34,787 nt of DNA, taken from assembly GCA_035529405.1 (NCBI GenBank), contig DATKWV010000013.1:1-34787 (forward strand), in the 5' to 3' direction. Position numbers and translations under genes: made by a program. Positions 15,828 through 24,010 of the stretch are shown one piece after another (position 1 is the first letter of the stretch; every line of letters begins with the position of its first letter). Under the pieces are notes generated by a model. The model saw only the letters and a program-made list of their open reading frames with translations, had not been told where the DNA came from and did no database searches. The stretch comes from DATKWV01 sp035529405. Lineage in GTDB: Bacteria; Planctomycetota; Phycisphaerae; Sedimentisphaerales; Anaerobacaceae.

Positions 15828-18722
15828 ATGGCTAAGAACGTTAACAAGGCAATCAATATCAGGGGTGCATCCGAGCACAACCTCAAGAATATCAGCCTGA
15901 GCATTCCGCGGGACAAGCTCGTATTGATTACGGGTATAAGCGGCTCGGGTAAAAGCTCGCTTGCTTTCGATACTATTTACGCTGAGGGCAGGCGCAAGTA
16001 CGTTGAGTCTCTCAGTACTTATGCCAGGCAGTTCCTCGAGCAGATGCAGAAACCTGCGGTGGAGGAGATTACGGGTCTGCCGCCGACAATTGCCATAGAG
16101 CAGCGCAGCGCCAGCAGTAATCCGCGCTCGACGGTGGCAACGACAACGGAAATATACGATTATTTCCGGCTTCTTTTTGCGCGTGCGGGCCAGCCTCACT
16201 GCTGGGTCTGCGGCAAGGAAATAACCAGCCAGCACTCATCGCAGATAGTGGATTCACTGCTTGATTACCCTGCCGGTACGAAGGTGCAGATTTGCGCACC
16301 TGTTGTTCGAGGCAAGAAAGGCGAGCACAAAGACGTATTCAGCAGCGTGCAGCGTGAGGGGTTTGTTCGTGTGCGTGTTGACGGGTCGATTTATGATGTT
16401 CGCCAGCCGCCGGTGCTGGACAAGAACAAAAAACACGACATCGCAGCGGTAGTGGACAGGCTGATTATCAACGATTCGGTTCGGATTCGGCTGGCGGACT
16501 CGGTTGAAACGGCGCTGAAATTAGGTGAGGGAGTAATCCTGGTACTGGTACAGCAGCAAGGCGATAATAACGGGCAGCAGGCAGCGGTCGGCAGGGGTAA
16601 AAAAGGCGGTAAAAGCAAGATAGCGGACGACGGGTGGCGGCAAGTTATCTACAGCGAAAAGTTTGCCTGTCCCGAGCATCCGCAGGCCAGTCTCGAGGAG
16701 CTGTCACCGCGGCTTTTCAGTTTTAACAGTCCCTACGGAGCGTGCAGAAAATGCGACGGCTTGGGGACAATACTTGAGTTCGACCCCGACCTTATCGTGC
16801 CCGAGCCGGACCTTTCGCTGGAAAAGGGTGCAATCGACGCATGGCGCAAGGGCGGCAAGCGAATGAATATTTTTTACAACCGCCTGATAAAGAAATTCTG
16901 CGCACGGGCGGGCATAAGCAAATCCACGCCCTTTGCTGAAATACCCGCAGAGGTAAAGAATATTTTAATGTACGGCATCAATGACAGGAAAAAGTACGGT
17001 TTCTGGTTCGAGGGAGTAGTCCCGAACCTTGAGCGGCGCTGGAAGAATACCAGCAGCGAGTACGTTAAGGCCAGACTTCACAGCTATCTTTCCGAGCAGC
17101 CCTGTCGGGGTTGTAAAGGCGCCAGACTGCGGGCGGAGGCGGTTGCGGTTACGGTCAGCGGTAAAAGCATACACGAGTTGACGGCCTTGAGCATTGAAGA
17201 AGCGCAGCAGTTCTTCAACAGGCTGCGGCTGGATGAAGAGAAATCCATCATTGCCGCGCAGATTCTCAAGGAGATAAAGGCCAGGCTTCGGTTTATGGTG
17301 GATGTGGGGCTTGGGTATCTGACGCTTGACAGGTCCAGCGGCACTTTGGCTGGCGGCGAAGCCCAGCGTATTCGCCTGGCAACACAGGTAGGCAGCGGGC
17401 TGGTGGGGGTATGCTATGTTCTTGATGAGCCGACAATAGGTCTGCATAAGCGCGACAACGACCGGCTGCTTGAGATACTGCGGCGGTTAAGCCGGCTTGG
17501 TAATACGGTCATAGTTGTCGAACACGATGAGGACGTTATCAAAAACGCCGAGCACATTATAGATATAGGCCCGGCGGCAGGCGCCCGTGGGGGCTGGGTG
17601 GTTGTCGAGGGCAGTTACGAGCAGGTAGTAAATTGCCGCCAGTCGATTACGGGTGATTATCTAAGCGGCAGGAAAAAGATAGCACTGCCGATGCGGCGGC
17701 GTAAATACGATTTGAAGAAATGTATAGAGGTTAAGGCAGCAGCCGAGAACAATCTCAAAAGTATAGATGTGAAGTTTCCTTTGGGGGTATTTACCTGTGT
17801 TACGGGTGTATCGGGTTCGGGCAAGAGCAGCTTGGTCAGCAGGATTCTGCTGCTGGCATTGAAGCGCAGGCTCTACAACAGCAGGGAAAAGCCGGGCAGG
17901 CACAAGGCCGTTCTCGGTGTTTCATACATTGACAAGGTAATAGAGATAGACCAGTCGCCCATAGGCAAGACGCCGCGGAGCAACCCGGCGACATACACGG
18001 GGGTGTTTGACCTGATAAGAAAATTGTTCTCGATGACACGCGAAGCCAAAATCAGGGGTTTCAAGGCGGGCCGGTTCAGCTTCAATGTCAAGGGCGGGCG
18101 GTGTGAGTACTGCAGGGGACAGGGGACCAGGAAGATAGAGATGCACTTTTTGCCGGACGTGTATGTAACCTGTCAGCAGTGCAAAGGCAAACGATACAAC
18201 CCGGAGACACTCGAAGTTACCTACAGGGGCAAGAGCATTGCAGATGTCCTGGATATGAGGATTGAGGATGCACTTGATTTTTTTGCCAATTTTCCGACGA
18301 TTATGCGTTTGCTCAAGACCCTTAACGATGTAGGTCTGGGGTATATGCAGCTTGGTCAGGCGTCAACGACACTTTCCGGCGGCGAGTCGCAGCGTGTGAA
18401 ACTGGCCGCTGAGCTGGGCAAGGCAAGCTCGGGACGGACCATGTACCTGCTGGATGAGCCGACGACCGGCCTGCACTTTGCGGATATTCATAATTTACTG
18501 AACGTGCTGAATCGTTTGACCGACGCCGGCAATACCATAGTGGTAATTGAGCATAACCTGGATGTTATCAAGATGGCTGATTATATTATAGACCTCGGTC
18601 CTGAAGGAGGCGAGGCAGGGGGACAGGTTGTGGCCACGGGAACGCCCGAGGATATTGCGCAAAACAAAGACAGCTACACGGCCCGGTATCTTAAGGCAAA
18701 ACTCGAGGCCGACAGGAAGTGA
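15828..18722 (+). CDS. uvrA: UvrABC excinuclease subunit A
   Basis: 964 aa from the ATG at 15828; a GTG immediately before (15825) is an alternative. Damage-recognition ATPase of nucleotide excision repair. It has two ABC ATPase modules: Walker A GISGSGKSS near residue 40 and GVSGSGKSS near 665, and signature blocks LAGGEAQRIRLA and LSGGESQRVKLA, each followed by a DEPT Walker B. The zinc modules are visible as CWVCGKE, CRKCDGLG, CRGCKGARL and CEYCRGQG...CQQCKGKRY. An insertion around 245-265 is Gly/Lys-rich. Length is close to the usual 940. mtnA starts 24 bp after its stop and may be co-transcribed. Confidence 0.97.
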   Translation: MAKNVNKAINIRGASEHNLKNISLSIPRDKLVLITGISGSGKSSLAFDTIYAEGRRKYVESLSTYARQFLEQMQKPAVEEITGLPPTIAIEQRSASSNPRSTVATTTEIYDYFRLLFARAGQPHCWVCGKEITSQHSSQIVDSLLDYPAGTKVQICAPVVRGKKGEHKDVFSSVQREGFVRVRVDGSIYDVRQPPVLDKNKKHDIAAVVDRLIINDSVRIRLADSVETALKLGEGVILVLVQQQGDNNGQQAAVGRGKKGGKSKIADDGWRQVIYSEKFACPEHPQASLEELSPRLFSFNSPYGACRKCDGLGTILEFDPDLIVPEPDLSLEKGAIDAWRKGGKRMNIFYNRLIKKFCARAGISKSTPFAEIPAEVKNILMYGINDRKKYGFWFEGVVPNLERRWKNTSSEYVKARLHSYLSEQPCRGCKGARLRAEAVAVTVSGKSIHELTALSIEEAQQFFNRLRLDEEKSIIAAQILKEIKARLRFMVDVGLGYLTLDRSSGTLAGGEAQRIRLATQVGSGLVGVCYVLDEPTIGLHKRDNDRLLEILRRLSRLGNTVIVVEHDEDVIKNAEHIIDIGPAAGARGGWVVVEGSYEQVVNCRQSITGDYLSGRKKIALPMRRRKYDLKKCIEVKAAAENNLKSIDVKFPLGVFTCVTGVSGSGKSSLVSRILLLALKRRLYNSREKPGRHKAVLGVSYIDKVIEIDQSPIGKTPRSNPATYTGVFDLIRKLFSMTREAKIRGFKAGRFSFNVKGGRCEYCRGQGTRKIEMHFLPDVYVTCQQCKGKRYNPETLEVTYRGKSIADVLDMRIEDALDFFANFPTIMRLLKTLNDVGLGYMQLGQASTTLSGGESQRVKLAAELGKASSGRTMYLLDEPTTGLHFADIHNLLNVLNRLTDAGNTIVVIEHNLDVIKMADYIIDLGPEGGEAGGQVVATGTPEDIAQNKDSYTARYLKAKLEADRK

Positions 18723-18746
18723 GATTGGGGGCCGTAGAGGTTTTTG

Positions 18747-19817
18747 ATGATGATTCAAAGTCTGCGATGGACAGGCGGTGTTGACGGCTGCCTGGAGATT
18801 ATCGACCAGCGAAAACTGCCCGATGAGCTTGTCAAATTGCAATGTACTGATGTAAGGCAGCTTTACGATGCGATAAAGACCCTTGCGGTCAGGGGTGCTC
18901 CTGCGATTGGAGTTGCAGCGGCTTATGGACTTGTTTTGAGTATGCAGGAAAGTCGGGCACAGGAGGACTTAGCCACAGCACTTGCGAGTCTGAACGAAAA
19001 CTGTATGTACCTAAGCGGGGTCCGTCCTACGGCGGTTAATCTGTCCGGGGCGCTGCAGCGGGTTCGTGCCGGTGCCGAGGAATTTGTTCGGCAGCGGCCC
19101 GGAGCAGGTGCGGGTGAATTTCGCGAGTTTGTTCTGGAACAGGCAAACACAATTTTTCAGGAAGATGCGGCGATGTGCCGGCGTATAGGTGAAAACGGCT
19201 GGCAGCTTGTGACCGAGGGAGTGGGCATTTTAACGCATTGTAACGCAGGTGCGCTTGCGACGGCTGGGCAGGGTACGGCGCTATCGGTATTGTACGAGGC
19301 GCATAATCGCGGCAGGCAATTTAAGGTTTACGCCTGTGAGAGCCGCCCTTTGCTGCAGGGGGCGCGGCTAACGGCGTGGGAACTGCAGCAGGCGGGTATT
19401 GATGTTACGGTAATATGCGATGATATGGCGGCTTACCTGATGAAGCAGGGCAGGGTCGATATGGTAATAACCGGCGCCGACCGTATAGCCGCAAACGGCG
19501 ACACCGCCAACAAGATAGGTACGTATGGTTTGAGTATTCTTGCTGCCAGGCACAAGCTGGACTTTTATGTGGCGGCGCCGACAAGTACGTTTGATTTGAG
19601 CATAAAAAGCGGGCAGGAGATACCCATCGAGGAAAGGCCCGCACAGGAGATTCAGTTCTGCGGAGATAAAAGGATAATAACCGAAGGTGTTGAGGTCTGG
19701 AACCCGGCATTCGATGTTACCAACGCAGAAGACATCACAGCCATCATTACCGACAAGGGGATAATAAAAAAGCCGAACGCTGAAAAAATTGCCGCGCACC
19801 TGCGGTGCAAAGTTTAA
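18747..19817 (+). CDS. mtnA: Methylthioribose-1-phosphate isomerase
   Basis: 356 aa from the ATG at 18747, 6 nt after GAGG (18737-18740); a second ATG follows immediately. Converts 5-methylthioribose-1-phosphate to the ribulose form in methionine salvage. Conserved blocks are TLAVRGAPAIG, the active-site Cys165 in THCNAGALAT, the ESRPLLQGARLTAWEL block, and Asp245 in TGADRIAANGDTANKIGTY. The sequence is distinguished from the eIF2B subunits by this Cys/Asp pair. No other salvage gene is in the window. The gene converges on the Nfu gene, 37 bp between stops. Confidence 0.95.
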   Translation: MMIQSLRWTGGVDGCLEIIDQRKLPDELVKLQCTDVRQLYDAIKTLAVRGAPAIGVAAAYGLVLSMQESRAQEDLATALASLNENCMYLSGVRPTAVNLSGALQRVRAGAEEFVRQRPGAGAGEFREFVLEQANTIFQEDAAMCRRIGENGWQLVTEGVGILTHCNAGALATAGQGTALSVLYEAHNRGRQFKVYACESRPLLQGARLTAWELQQAGIDVTVICDDMAAYLMKQGRVDMVITGADRIAANGDTANKIGTYGLSILAARHKLDFYVAAPTSTFDLSIKSGQEIPIEERPAQEIQFCGDKRIITEGVEVWNPAFDVTNAEDITAIITDKGIIKKPNAEKIAAHLRCKV

Positions 19818-19854
19818 GCTGACTTTCAGTGGGCCGTCTGTAGCGGCGAGAGGT

Positions 19855-20124
19855 TTAATCTACGGCGATTACTTCTTTTACTTCGGGGACTCTTTCTTTT
19901 AACAGCCGTTCAATACCCATCTTCAATGTCATTTGCGCACCCGGACAGCCGACACAAGCACCCTGCAGACGGACTTTGACGTTGTTGTCGGTGTCTGTGC
20001 CTACCAGCTCTATATCACCGCCGTGGCCCTGCAGATTCGGGCGTACGGCGTCAATTATTTCTCTGACCTTTTGTTCAAAGCTCTGGTTGTCGCCACAGTT
20101 GCCGCAACCGCACTGGTCACACAT
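19855..20124 (-). CDS. NifU C-terminal domain (Nfu-type) iron-sulfur protein
   Basis: 89 aa. The Nfu domain (about 15-89) has the family CxxC at Cys57 and Cys60 (GACVGCPGAQMTL) that carries a labile 4Fe-4S cluster for delivery to apo-proteins, together with LQGHGGDIEL. The first ten residues add four more cysteines (Cys2, 5, 7, 10; CDQCGCGNCG), which is unusual and may bind metal. AGGAG lies 7 nt upstream of the ATG. It is a single gene convergent with mtnA. Its promoter must lie in the 187 bp between it and the ilv promoter, but I see no convincing -35/-10 pair. Confidence 0.9.
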   Translation of the reverse strand: MCDQCGCGNCGDNQSFEQKVREIIDAVRPNLQGHGGDIELVGTDTDNNVKVRLQGACVGCPGAQMTLKMGIERLLKERVPEVKEVIAVD

Positions 20125-20311
20125 AAGAAATCTCCTGTTTTTAATTAAAGGTTTACAGGTTTTACCGTTTTCGGGCCGGCCTGGTTCGGTTCTGCCGGTT
20201 ATTTTACCAGAAAACCCCCGGCATACCAGCTATTTATGGACTCCAGACCGGGATTATTTTTCGGTGATTAAAAAAAACACTTGTTTTGAGGCCGTAGCCA
20301 GCCGAAAATAA

Positions 20312-20340
20312 TTGACACAGGACAGCGGTTCTGATAGAAT
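20312..20340 (+). promoter_or_regulatory. Near-consensus sigma-70-type promoter for the ilv operon
   Basis: TTGACA (20312-20317) and TAGAAT (20335-20340) are separated by exactly 17 bp, giving 11 of 12 consensus positions. The predicted transcript start is near 20347, about 200 nt before the ilvB start codon. It is the best promoter in the window. Confidence 0.8.
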
Positions 20341-20346
20341 GCGTTT

Positions 20347-20527
20347 TTGTATTTGTGTGAAAGACATGCAAATACGAGCCTGAGACGTCCCAGTGGCGGG
20401 ACGGTTACGGGATTATGACAGGGCGTTAAACTTCGGTTAAGCCGGTTGTTTTCCGGGTAGAAGGCAATTGGCTTGCAGAAGCGGCCCAGTGGCGTCATAA
20501 TCGGCCGGAATAACAGCAGCGTTTATC
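20347..20527 (+). ncRNA. Structured 5' leader of ilvBNC (class not recognised)
   Basis: The roughly 200-nt untranslated leader can fold into ordered elements. Hairpin A: GTATTTG (20349-20355) with CAAATAC (20369-20375). Hairpin B: CGTCCC (20386-20391) with GGGACG (20398-20403). Long-range stem: GATTATGAC (20411-20419) pairs perfectly with GTCATAATC (20494-20502). It encloses a C(UUCG)G-capped hairpin (GGC 20422-20424 with GCC 20441-20443). CGGCC (20482-20486) can instead pair with GGCCG (20503-20507), which would break the long-range stem and gives a two-state design. The 10-mer CCCAGTGGCG occurs at 20389 and 20485. No U-run follows, so control of translation or processing is as likely as attenuation. 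No Ile/Leu/Val-rich leader peptide is seen; ATG at 20365 opens only MQIRA. Confidence 0.55.
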
Positions 20528-20544
20528 AGGAAAGGTAAGTTTCA

Positions 20545-22275
20545 ATGAGTAACGAGAGCAATTCTTCGGCTGAATCGGCCAACCAATCCGCACTTAAGCC
20601 AGGTTCGCAGATAATCGTTGATACACTCGTTGAGCTTGGTGTTGATACGATGTTCGGGTATCTTGGCGGAGTGATTCTGCCTTTGTTTGACAAGCTGTAC
20701 GATGCACCAATCAAGCTGATAGTGCCTCGTCACGAGCAGGGCGGCTGCCACATGGCTGACGGCTATGCGCGTGCAAGCGGCAAGGTGGGAGTTATTGTTG
20801 CCACCAGCGGGCCGGGTGCGTGCAACCTGGTGACCGGACTGGCGACTGCGATGATGGATTCCATACCTGTGGTGGCATTGACCGGGCAGGTCCGCACGGA
20901 GCTTATCGGCAACGATGCCTTCCAGGAGGCCGACACCACCGGTATTACGCGCCCGATTACCAAGCATAACAGCATAGTCAAGGATGTTAAAGACCTTGCC
21001 AGAACGATTCGTGAGGCGTTTTATATAGCGTCAACGGGTCGGCCCGGGCCTGTGCTGATTGACATACCTGTTGACGTTGAGGTTGCCAGGGCCGCTGCAG
21101 ACGATTGTCCGAAAATGGAACTGCCGGGTTACCATGTAAAAACCAAAGGACACCCCAGGCAAATATCGACTGCTGCCAGTGCGATAAATAAATCCGAACG
21201 GCCTCTGCTTTACGTCGGCGGCGGTGTAGTACGTGCAGACGCAAGCGAAGAATTGGATGCTCTGGTTCAGAAAGCGCATCTGCCGGTGACAATGACGCTT
21301 ATGGGCCTGGGCGCTTTTGACCAGACCAAACCCGAGTCGCTGGATATGCTCGGTATGCACGGCTCGGCGTATGCCAATTATGCGGTGCAGAACTGCGACC
21401 TGCTGATAGCCGTCGGGGCACGGTTCGACGACAGGGTCACCGGCAAAATCAAGAGCTTTGCTCCACATGCGAGAATTATTCACATTGATATTGACCCCGC
21501 GAGCATAGCCAAGAATGTCAAGGTGGACATTCCTGTTGTAGGTGATGCGAAACTTATTCTTGCGGAACTTATTCCTCAGGTTGAGTACAGGCAAAGACAA
21601 GAGTGGTTCGAGAGAATTGCCGAGTGGAAGAAGAAGTTTCCATTCTGCTACGACAATAATTCTTCGACTATAAAGCCGCAGTATGTTATAGAAGAGCTTT
21701 ACCGTCAGACCGGCGGTGAAGCTATTATCACCACCGGTGTCGGTCAGAACCAGATGTGGACAGCGCAGTTTTACAAGTTCAAAAGACCCAGACAGCTGCT
21801 CAGCAGCGGTGGGCTGGGCACGATGGGTTATGGTCTTCCGGCTGCCGTAGGCGCCCAGGCAGCCAGACCAGAAGCGACGGTCGTTGACGTGGACGGCGAC
21901 CATAGTTTCAATATGACCCTGACCGAGCTTGCAACTGCGGTTCAATATAGTCTGCCGATAAAGGTTTGTATAATCAACAACGGGTATATGGGTATGGTTC
22001 GTCAGTGGCAGCAGCTTTTCTATAACAAACGATATTCGTACAGTTACCTGTCGAATCCCGATTATGCGGCGGTTGCGAGGGCTTTGGGTGCAGGAGGCAT
22101 AACCTGCGACAAGAAGGCTGACGTGAGCAAGACGATAAAAACGATGCTAAGCGAGAAAGGGCCTTTTGTTGTGGACTTCAAGGTCGAACGGGAAGAAAAC
22201 GTATGGCCTATGGTCGCACCCGGCAGGGACCTGCACGATATGGACGGACTTGACATACTGGAAAGCTTAGTCTGA
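20545..22275 (+). CDS. ilvB: Acetolactate synthase large subunit
   Basis: 576 aa, catalytic subunit of the first common step of Val, Leu and Ile synthesis. The N-terminal pyrimidine-binding domain has FGYLGG and catalytic Glu64 in PRHEQGG, plus VATSGPGACNLVTGLATAMMDSIP. The central FAD-type domain follows, then the TPP-binding motif at about 451-479, DGDHSFNMTL...INNGYMGMV. The usual GDG is GDH here (His453). AGGAAAGG (20528-20535) lies 9 nt before the ATG. It is followed after 67 bp by the regulatory subunit, so the holoenzyme is encoded in one operon. Confidence 0.96.
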   Translation: MSNESNSSAESANQSALKPGSQIIVDTLVELGVDTMFGYLGGVILPLFDKLYDAPIKLIVPRHEQGGCHMADGYARASGKVGVIVATSGPGACNLVTGLATAMMDSIPVVALTGQVRTELIGNDAFQEADTTGITRPITKHNSIVKDVKDLARTIREAFYIASTGRPGPVLIDIPVDVEVARAAADDCPKMELPGYHVKTKGHPRQISTAASAINKSERPLLYVGGGVVRADASEELDALVQKAHLPVTMTLMGLGAFDQTKPESLDMLGMHGSAYANYAVQNCDLLIAVGARFDDRVTGKIKSFAPHARIIHIDIDPASIAKNVKVDIPVVGDAKLILAELIPQVEYRQRQEWFERIAEWKKKFPFCYDNNSSTIKPQYVIEELYRQTGGEAIITTGVGQNQMWTAQFYKFKRPRQLLSSGGLGTMGYGLPAAVGAQAARPEATVVDVDGDHSFNMTLTELATAVQYSLPIKVCIINNGYMGMVRQWQQLFYNKRYSYSYLSNPDYAAVARALGAGGITCDKKADVSKTIKTMLSEKGPFVVDFKVEREENVWPMVAPGRDLHDMDGLDILESLV

Positions 22276-22342
22276 CGAACGCAGGCGTATAAGGACAGTC
22301 GGCTTAAAGAAAATTGCCGTCAATTGAGAACAGGGAATAGCA

Positions 22343-22831
22343 ATGAAGCATATAATAAGCGCACTGGTGGAAAACAAGCCCGGTGTTCTGGCACATGTGG
22401 CGGGGATGTTCGCGGCGAGGGCATTCAATATCGATTCACTTGTTGTCGGCAGAACCGAAGACCCGCAATTGAGCAGGATGACCATTGTCGTTGTCGGCGA
22501 CGACAATGTCGTTGAACAGGTTCGCAAGCAATTGGCCAAGCTAATTCCGGTAGTGAAGGTGCAGGATTTCGTGGGCAAGCCCGTAGTGGCGCGTGATTTG
22601 ATGCTGATAACGATATCGGTGCCGCCTGAAAAACGGCCTGAGCTGCTTAGCATGATAGAGATGTTCAAGGGCAAGGTTGTTGATATAGGGCATAAATTTG
22701 TCACGGTCGAGGTCAGCGGTCCCGAGGCGAAAATAGAGGCATTTATCGACATGTGCCGGCCTTACGGCATCAAGAACGTTGCCAGAACCGGCACAATTGC
22801 GATGGTACGGCATTCAACGGCGACGCCATAG
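22343..22831 (+). CDS. ilvN: Acetolactate synthase small (regulatory) subunit
   Basis: 162 aa, close to the usual IlvH/IlvN length. The N-terminal ACT domain (about 2-75, ISALVENKPGVLAHVAGMFAARAFNIDSLVVG) binds valine for feedback inhibition. The C-terminal domain (about 85-160) contacts the large subunit. It is placed between ilvB and ilvC as in many bacteria. The ribosome site is AGGGAA a few bases before the ATG. Confidence 0.95.
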   Translation: MKHIISALVENKPGVLAHVAGMFAARAFNIDSLVVGRTEDPQLSRMTIVVVGDDNVVEQVRKQLAKLIPVVKVQDFVGKPVVARDLMLITISVPPEKRPELLSMIEMFKGKVVDIGHKFVTVEVSGPEAKIEAFIDMCRPYGIKNVARTGTIAMVRHSTATP

Positions 22832-22878
22832 TGTTGCGGGCGGTTCAAGCAGCTTGCGACAATACAGCAATAAGTTTC

Positions 22879-22906
22879 TTGCCTGCAGGAGATGCTTTCA
22901 TATAAT
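22879..22906 (+). promoter_or_regulatory. Possible internal promoter before ilvC
   Basis: TATAAT (22901-22906) is a perfect -10, with TTGCCT (22879-22884) 16 bp upstream as a weaker -35. It lies in the 157-bp gap between ilvN and ilvC and could give ilvC expression independent of the leader-controlled main promoter. Confidence 0.5.
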
Positions 22907-22988
22907 GTCAACAGCGTAACAGGGCAGGCATTTGGGCCGTAATTGAACGACGTGAAAGACGGCATTTGGGAAAAAGGAGTACAAAAAT

Positions 22989-23993
22989 ATGGCAGTGAAG
23001 ATTTATTACGAGAATGACGCGCCGATAGCTGCACTGGAAGGCAGGAAGGTTGCGGTCATCGGTTACGGCAGCCAGGGTCACGCGCACAGCCAGAACCTGC
23101 GTGACAGCGGTATAGAAGTTGCTGTTGCCGAGCTTGATGGTACGGACAATTTTAAGCTGGCAGTCGAGCACGGTTTCAAACCCGGCGATATAAAGACCGC
23201 TATGGACGGTGCCGCCTTAGTTATAGTGACCGTACCGGATGAGGTCCAGGCCAGCGTCTATGAAGGCCAGATAAGGCCGAACCTGAAGGCAGGACAGACG
23301 CTTGGTTTTTGTCACGGATTCAATATTCATTTCAAGTATATAGTTCCACCAAAAGACGTTAACGTGGTAATGATTGCACCCAAGGGCCCGGGACACCTTG
23401 TTCGGAGCGAATTTGTCAAAGGTGGGGGAGTTCCCTGTCTTGTGGCAGTTGAGCAGGATGCCGACGGTCACGCCAAAGAGATCGCGCTTGCCTGGGGCAA
23501 CGGTATGGGCGGCGCAAGGGCCGGCATCATCGAGACTACTTATAAAGAAGAGACCGAGACAGACCTGTTCGGCGAGCAGTGCGTTTTGTGCGGAGGTCTC
23601 TCATCGCTTATAAAAGCCGGTTTCGAAACACTCGTTGAGGCGGGTTATCAGCCTGAAATCGCCTATTTCGAATGTATGCATGAGGTCAAGTTAATAGTGG
23701 ACCTTATGTACCAGGGCGGAATCAACTATATGAGATACAGCGTCTCCAACACGGCTGAGTACGGGGATTTGACGCGCGGGCCGAGGATTATCACCGAGCA
23801 GACCAGGGCTGAGATGAAAAAAATACTTAAAGAAATTACATCCGGCGAATTCGCCGCCGAGTGGGTAAATGAATACAAGGGCGGCTGTAAGAAGTTCAAG
23901 CAGTTGTACGACAAGGATTATAACTGCCAGCTGGAACAGGTGGGCAGGAAGCTGCGAAGGATGATGAAATGGATACAGTCCAAAGAAGTCTAA
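22989..23993 (+). CDS. ilvC: Ketol-acid reductoisomerase, class I
   Basis: 334 aa, the short (class I) form. Second common step of branched-chain amino acid synthesis: Mg- and NAD(P)H-dependent isomero-reduction of acetolactate. The Rossmann motif is VIGYGSQGHAHSQNLRDSG (about 24-42), then APKGPGHLVR and the metal-site block ETDLFGEQCVLCGG. The C-terminal knotted domain includes EVKLIVDLMYQGGI. A strong AAGGAG lies at 22974-22979. The next gene (a lipoprotein) follows 17 bp later. Confidence 0.97.
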   Translation: MAVKIYYENDAPIAALEGRKVAVIGYGSQGHAHSQNLRDSGIEVAVAELDGTDNFKLAVEHGFKPGDIKTAMDGAALVIVTVPDEVQASVYEGQIRPNLKAGQTLGFCHGFNIHFKYIVPPKDVNVVMIAPKGPGHLVRSEFVKGGGVPCLVAVEQDADGHAKEIALAWGNGMGGARAGIIETTYKEETETDLFGEQCVLCGGLSSLIKAGFETLVEAGYQPEIAYFECMHEVKLIVDLMYQGGINYMRYSVSNTAEYGDLTRGPRIITEQTRAEMKKILKEITSGEFAAEWVNEYKGGCKKFKQLYDKDYNCQLEQVGRKLRRMMKWIQSKEV

Positions 23994-24010
23994 AAAGCAG
24001 AGTGTGGGAC

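Noticed and set aside
20380..20505. Cobalamin-riboswitch-like string on the minus strand (GTCATAATCCC...CCGTCCCGCCACTG).
   Set aside because: It recalls part of the cobalamin core, but the upstream GGGAA-type elements and the downstream AGTCAGGA-like box are missing. The good promoter and the gene it serves are on the plus strand.
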